Assembly: GCA_019915135.1 (NCBI GenBank)
Contig: JAHLMK010000043.1
Span: 1 to 64,000 of the forward strand
From: Strobilurus pachycystidiatus
Lineage: Eukaryota > Basidiomycota > Agaricomycetes > Agaricales > Physalacriaceae
Reading direction: 5' to 3'
Length of the DNA: 64,000 nt
In this document: in pieces, positions 59,409-64,000 of the stretch
Layout of the letters: the number at the start of each line of letters is the position of its first letter
How positions within the stretch are numbered: position 1 is the first letter of the stretch
Program-made: the position numbers and the translations under genes
The notes under the pieces: generated by a model
What the model was told of the DNA's origin: nothing
What the model saw: the letters and a program-made list of their open reading frames with translations, nothing else
Database searches by the model: none

Positions 59409-60773
59409 ATGGAGGACTTCACGCGTATCCTTGGACAGATGGATGAAGACGAGGAGGAGGACCATCTCTATCTCAAAGCAGCAGCCTGCGCTTACGTATT
59501 CATGAAGATCTCCGAAGCTGCTCGGAAGAAAAACACGCGCCGGCGCCGCCACCGACTCTATTTACGACGCGCCGAGCTGATGCCTGACCCGCGGGCTGAC
59601 TCCCCGTGGCAGAGACTCTGGAATAGTCAAGAGGACCGCGCCTTCATTACCACAATGGGCATCGATGTTGCCACATTCCGATATCTACTCGAAGGACCCG
59701 GACATTTTGCAGAACGATGGGACTCCACACCTATTCCTCGCCGAGATGCAAATCCGACGGGCGAGCCACGCATTGGAGGTCGCTCTCTCGATGCAGCCGG
59801 TGCTCTTGGGCTTACTCTTCATTATTATGGGTCAGCCATGCGCGAGACAGTGACATCGTTGCAGATGATCTTTGCCCTCATTCCTTCTACCGTTTCACGT
59901 TACCTGGACTTTTCACGCGACATCCTTCTCGAGACATTGCGGGCTCTTCCAGAGGCAGCTGTCACCTTTCCCTCGACACAAGAGGAGTTCGACGAGAACA
60001 GAGATCTCATCTGTGCTCGGCACCCACTGCTCACCGGAGCATTCGGAAGCATCGATGGCAGGCTATCGTTGGTTGCGCAGGAGTCAGAGGACCTGTTCTT
60101 TGAAAATGCGACATACAATGGCTGGAAATGCGACCATTCTATCACGAATGTTCTTGTCTTCTCGCCTAAAGGTATGCTGACTGTTGCCGCTATACATTCT
60201 GACAAGGACTCAATCTCTGTAGGTGTTATCATCGACGCTAGTATCAACTACCCCGGGAGTTGGCATGACTCAAAAGTTGCACGACCAGTCTTTCAGCGCC
60301 TTCGCGACTCGGTTCCCGAAGGATATTATCTTGTCTCGGACACAGCATTCCCGCGCGGCACGGCATCAATTGCTGGCAAGATTCGCGCTCCTCTCAAAGC
60401 TGGTGAACGTGTTCCTAGAGATCCTGAGGAGCGTGAAGCAGTTCTTCGCTTCAATCGACAGCTCCTGTCTTATCGGCAGACGGCGGAATGGGGTATGCGT
60501 GCTATGCAAGGCGCTTTTGGCCGCCTTCGTGTTCCGCTCCCAATTGAAAGCTCATCGCGACGTGTTGAGCTCATTGAGTCATGCATTCGCCTCAACAATG
60601 TGCGTGCTAATTTGGTGGGCATCAGCCAGATCCGCAACGTGTATATGCCGATATGGAAGGTGTCGGAAGATGAACAATTGTGGGATGACATGGGTGTTTT
60701 GATGTTTGGAGAGATTAGACGACGCGACCGAGTTTCCCGCTTTCATATTGTACCTGTCGATGAGGACACATAA
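59409..60773 (+). CDS. Harbinger transposase (DDE superfamily endonuclease 4)
   Basis: An uninterrupted 454-aa frame, single exon. Catalytic residues in family context: first Asp in FGSIDGRLS (~residue 217), second Asp in IIDASINYPGSWHDSKV (~residue 278), followed by YYLVSDTAFP (~313). The Glu is in RQTAEWGMRAMQGAFGRLRVPL (~residue 361), where the family has the E-R-x-F-G-x-K/R pattern. The N-terminal ~60 aa are basic (KKNTRRRRHRLYLRR), as in the helix-turn-helix DNA-binding leader. The protein cuts and joins the element ends. It needs the Myb-like partner for nuclear import and binding in other Harbingers. No lesion is seen. Confidence 0.92.
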   Translation: MEDFTRILGQMDEDEEEDHLYLKAAACAYVFMKISEAARKKNTRRRRHRLYLRRAELMPDPRADSPWQRLWNSQEDRAFITTMGIDVATFRYLLEGPGHFAERWDSTPIPRRDANPTGEPRIGGRSLDAAGALGLTLHYYGSAMRETVTSLQMIFALIPSTVSRYLDFSRDILLETLRALPEAAVTFPSTQEEFDENRDLICARHPLLTGAFGSIDGRLSLVAQESEDLFFENATYNGWKCDHSITNVLVFSPKGMLTVAAIHSDKDSISVGVIIDASINYPGSWHDSKVARPVFQRLRDSVPEGYYLVSDTAFPRGTASIAGKIRAPLKAGERVPRDPEEREAVLRFNRQLLSYRQTAEWGMRAMQGAFGRLRVPLPIESSSRRVELIESCIRLNNVRANLVGISQIRNVYMPIWKVSEDEQLWDDMGVLMFGEIRRRDRVSRFHIVPVDEDT

Positions 60774-60877
60774 TTCTATTAACAAACAGTAGTACGAATA
60801 TCTAGTAAGTATGCTACGCGATGAAAAAGTTAGAGATCAAGTCAATGGTATGTAAATTGAATGAACTAAAAAGATAT

Positions 60878-62753
60878 CTAATTAAATTTAGAAGGACTAA
60901 GCTGTACGTCAAAACGTCCAGGAGAACGAGGGGTAAGAGTAAGAGTAGTATCTTCCATCATGTTGAAGGAGGACGCAACGTCAGCTAGAGCGGAGAGAGC
61001 AGGAGCTGGGACGTTGGGAACTTGAGAAGAAGTGCCTTGCAGATCATTGTCAGCTGCAAGAGGATCTGCAGCGGGCGCATCAGAGACATAGGCGGATGCG
61101 GAAGATGTCTCGAGGCGGTGACGATCAACGCTGGGGCTCGGAGAATAGTCGCGAGGCCGGCTTTCACGACGAGACCGGGATGTGGTGCTGAAGTGGGTCG
61201 ATGAACGACGGCGCTTCTCACGGCGTCGATGATCACGGACATCGTCACGATCAGAGAGCGAGGCGGCGGAGAAGGGAGAGATAGAGCGAGAAGGAGAACG
61301 ACGATGTCGGCGAGAAGAGCGACGCCGGGTGTCGGTGAACTCCGCCATACGTTGCTGGAGGTTGAGCTCCATTTCCAACTTGTGCGCCCGCTGGGTCTCG
61401 GCTGAAAGCTGTCCGCGAAGTTCCCGAACCTCAGCCTGTAGCGAGTTCAGCTGCGACATCTGGAAAGCGTTGTTGAAACGCTGCTCATCGCGCTGTATCT
61501 GAGTCTCGGGATCAAAGGCGCGTTGCAGAGAGCTGGCGAGGCCGTCGGCGGCGTTCTGGCGCGAGAACTTCTTTGGCACGTCGATAGGTCCATGAACGGC
61601 CTTGGTGACAACGGTACCATCCTTGGCCTTAGCCTTGGCCTTCGCTTTGGACTTGCGAGGTGCTGGGGCCTCATCGCTGTCAGAGGCATCGATGTCGATG
61701 ATGTCCACGTCAATCGGCTCGGACTTGACTTTGACTGGGCGGGGTTGCGAATCATTGATTTCCTGTGCACCGACTTCGTTGAGAATAGCCTCGTTGGCCT
61801 CCAACGCGACGATGTACATCTCTAAACGCTCTCCCTCGCCTGTCGGCTTGACAGTGGCCTGGTCAAGAATCTGTGCATTGAATTAGTTGAGCAAACCGAA
61901 GGAATAAACAGAACAAACCCACTTTGTCGTATTTCTGGCGCAGCGGCTGCTTCTCTCGCTCCTGGTAACCGTTCTCCGACGCCCACTTGTTGTACTTGCG
62001 ATGGACCCAGTCCCATTCCAGAGGCCCGCGCGGCAAGCGATCCCTGACAAGCGTGCAGAGCTTCAAGCCTTCCGTGTCGCTATAAGTTGATGCACCATGG
62101 CTACGCCCAGCAGAAGAGGCGGTGGCGGTTGTGCCCTTGGATTTACGAGCCTTTTTGGCAGGAGGAGGGGGAGGAGGCATATTAGAACGCTTCTCGGAGG
62201 TACGCGAGCTGCTAGCAAGCTTGTGCTGAGGCGAAGGGAGATCGTCGTCCGAGTGGTGTCCATCAGAACGACGGGTATCACTGGGTTTGGGGCGGTGGAG
62301 ATCGCAGTATGGGCCAGTACGAGGAGGAGACATGGGACGGGGAAAAGAATTGAAGTTGTTGTTCCAGCTGGTGCCGTATGGCTGGCTTGAAGACGAGCTC
62401 GACAGCATATTGCCGTTGTAAGAGCTCGCCCCAATTGAGGAATCCTATGTAAGGCTTAGATATAGACATAAGCTGTAAGTGGTGGAACATACTTTCGGCG
62501 GGTAGGAGAACGAAAACCGGTAGTCTTGAGCTTGACTCGCAAACGAATCCGTGTTTGGACGCATACCCTGTCCAATGGCAGGTGAAGCCGTCGGAAGAGC
62601 AGCACGATTGTTGAAGGCCTCGGCGTATATGGTACCCGAGCTCTCATCGAAGCCTCCACGACGTACAGAGAAAGGAAGAGAAGGAGTGTGGTTGGTCTGG
62701 GCCGCACGGGCAGACGGATTTTGAGGAGAAAATTGGGAAGGAGTGGATGACAT
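60878..62753 (-). CDS. Myb/SANT-like accessory protein of the Harbinger element
   Basis: Three exons (62753-62493, 62444-61923, 61870-60878) join to 591 aa, beginning MSSTPSQFSPQNPSARAAQ. The N-terminus is Ser/Pro-rich. A Myb/SANT-like motif covers about residues 215-260 (LVRDRLPRGPLEWDWVHRKYNKWASENGYQEREKQPLRQKYDK), with the spaced Trp residues of the trihelix form found in Harbinger second proteins. Downstream are an acidic patch, a KAKAKAKAKD basic run, a coiled coil (LNSLQAEVRELRGQLSAETQRAHKLEMEL) and an Arg/Ser-rich tail. It should bind subterminal sites and bring the transposase to the nucleus. The gene converges on the transposase gene with about 100 bases between stops. It could start further upstream at 62912. 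Confidence 0.8.
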
Positions 62754-63084
62754 GGTTGATAACTGATAGAGTGGTTTGAACTGTGATAGACAGTAGAGAG
62801 TGGAATGTGCGGCGACATACCACACTGTTCGCCGTCTTGCGTAGATCTTCCTGGAAGGTTTATGTTCCATGTTTAGCGGTGACGACATGGCGTGCCGCCG
62901 TTCCGAAGACAAAGAATATGAAATTCAACGATTTAGAAGGCGGGAAACCATCTAGCAGGGGGTCGGGAGGCCTTGCTAGATGGTGGATTTGAAATGGGTT
63001 TAGAAAGGCGTTGAATTTCATCAACTGTCCCGATTTGGGTACGGACTCGCGGCCGAACGTAATTTCGAATTATTTAGAGAAGAA

Positions 63085-63116
63085 ATATTTCTCTAAATTC
63101 TTATGGGAAGTCATCC
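63085..63116. repeat. Right TIR of the Harbinger element
   Basis: Ends CATCC, followed by the second ATT target copy. Confidence 0.93.
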
Positions 63117-63196
63117 ATTTGTTGCTGCTTTCAAACCTTCTAATCACTCTGTCTTTCACCATTCCAAACACTCTTTCATATGTTCAAATTTACAGT

Positions 63197-63646
63197 ATGC
63201 CTCTGAATGCTCCTGGAGGTCCATCTGCTTACGCGTTCAATTGTGCTTTCCCGGATTAGAGCAACTTTGGTCCATTCCTTGTTCGTCAGCTTGAGCGGCT
63301 TCCGGGAGTCAAAGACGACGACAATCCTGGAGGACATCGCCTGAAAAAACCTCCACGTTTTCTTCGGCCTAGGCGACGTGTACCGGTCTATGACACGTCA
63401 GGTAAGTTCTTTACTTTTGCTTTGCTATCATAATCCCGTGTCTTATGGTCTACTTCGGCAGTTATTGAGTTAGTCAAACCCAGCCAATCCCCGCAACCAG
63501 AGCAGAAGCCCCGACCCAAACCAAAGCCCATTGACAAACTCAAACAGACACGGTCAAAACCCACTTCCAAGCCGCAATCAGAGCTGATGCCAAAGATAAA
63601 GTCAAAGAAGCAGCCCAGGAAGGTTCAGAAGAGGTCGAAGAAGTAG
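63197..63646 (+). pseudogene. Basic-tail open frame with an in-frame stop
   Basis: Exons 63197-63401 and 63462-63646 (60-base intron, GTAAGT/CAG) keep one frame of 130 codons. It runs from MPLNAPGGPSAYAF through LPGVKDDDNPGGHRLKKPPRF to a Lys/Pro-rich C-terminus ending KKQPRKVQKRSKK. A TAG at 63257 interrupts it. The product, if expressed from the next start or with read-through, would be a basic nuclear-type tail. No family is recognised. The Harbinger element lies 78 bases upstream and may have cut off its 5' part. Confidence 0.35.
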
Positions 63647-63689
63647 TCTAATGATGATGTACTTGGTACTCATTAGTGACATAGAGCAC

Positions 63690-63890
63690 TATTTGTAGTC
63701 GCGCAACCACTCCAGCAGCTCGCGCAACTACTCGCGCACCCCCAGAGTGATCAGCGTAACTAGCGCAACCCGGGTGCACTGGTCGCGCAACTACTTGCGC
63801 CCACTTGCGCGACCACTCGCGCACCCGCGCACCCGCGCAACGAGCTCGCGCAACAACTAGCGCAGCCAGGCGCAACCTGATAGCCGACCA
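63690..63890. repeat. GCGCAACC/GCGCACCC degenerate repeat cluster (right)
   Basis: About fifteen degenerate copies of GCGCAACC, GCGCAACT or GCGCACCC on the plus strand, matching the cluster at 58735-58870. Confidence 0.8.
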
Positions 63891-64000
63891 TGTCAAACAG
63901 GCTCTGGGAGGCGTTCCGAGGCAGCCATAATTGAATCTGGAAGTGATCAAGAACAGGTGATGATGAGACGGAAAACTTGTACCAATTCAGAAACTATATA

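Larger units (their letters stand above)
59204..63116. mobile_element. Complete PIF/Harbinger DNA transposon
   Basis: A 3913-bp element with 32-bp terminal inverted repeats (59204-59235 and 63085-63116; GGATGACTTCCCATAAG, one mismatch in the arm) and a 3-bp target duplication ATT (59201-59203, 63117-63119). It carries the two genes expected of the superfamily, transposase and a Myb/SANT-like protein, converging on each other. Subterminal TTTAGAGAAAT motifs repeat in both orientations. Both genes look intact, so it may be mobile. Confidence 0.93.

Overview
The window is nuclear DNA of a filamentous basidiomycete, most likely an Agaricomycete. The reasons are short introns of about 45-60 bases with GTRNGT donors and CTNAC-like branch sites, a PHO80/PCL-type cyclin, a DUF6589 gene, a Tet-like 2OG-Fe(II) dioxygenase, P4-ATPase (flippase) remnants and a Ty3 chromovirus. 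It is an accessory, transposon-rich block with few housekeeping genes. Assignments come from reading the sequence and remembered family motifs; no search was run.

Layout. 0-10 kb: a small coiled-coil gene (2498-3033), long unassigned stretches, and a decayed N-terminal half of a P4-ATPase (7343-9324). 10.5-14.2 kb: a seven-exon gene for a large zinc-finger protein with a tyrosine-recombinase-like C-terminus (YR1, 1106 aa). 17.5-19 kb: a PHO80-like cyclin (445 aa). 19.3-20.2 kb: a truncated third copy of the YR family, zinc-finger half only. 22.8-23.9 kb: a broken eIF3a-like remnant. 24.1-25.9 kb: an apparently intact seven-exon Tet-like dioxygenase (505 aa). 28.9-34.2 kb: a DUF6589 gene that would encode 1133 aa but carries a 1712-bp TIR element with a 9-bp target duplication.

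34.2-47.6 kb (minus strand): a RecQ-like DEAH helicase gene (about 665 aa ancestrally) with two independent lesions: a 17-bp duplication at the DEAH box and an 11.3-kb Ty3/chromovirus. The retroelement has 400-bp LTRs that look identical and a TCGCC target duplication. It has an extra gene after pol, itself split by a 1751-bp TIR element, so three levels of nesting are readable.

49.3-53.0 kb (minus strand): a second, intact YR-like gene (YR2, 1138 aa) that keeps the Arg...Arg...His...Tyr recombinase signature, lying upstream of the helicase in the same orientation. 53.7-58.6 kb: a Plavaka-like fragment, a diverged direct duplication and a P4-ATPase C-terminal fragment. 59.2-63.1 kb: a complete PIF/Harbinger transposon (transposase plus divergent Myb/SANT-like gene, 32-bp TIRs, ATT target duplication).

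The most interesting possibility is that the YR gene and the RecQ-like helicase form a two-gene mobile or telomere-associated module. YR1, YR2 and the truncated copy show the family has multiplied here. The region is also littered with four separate P4-ATPase fragments, two of them next to YR genes.
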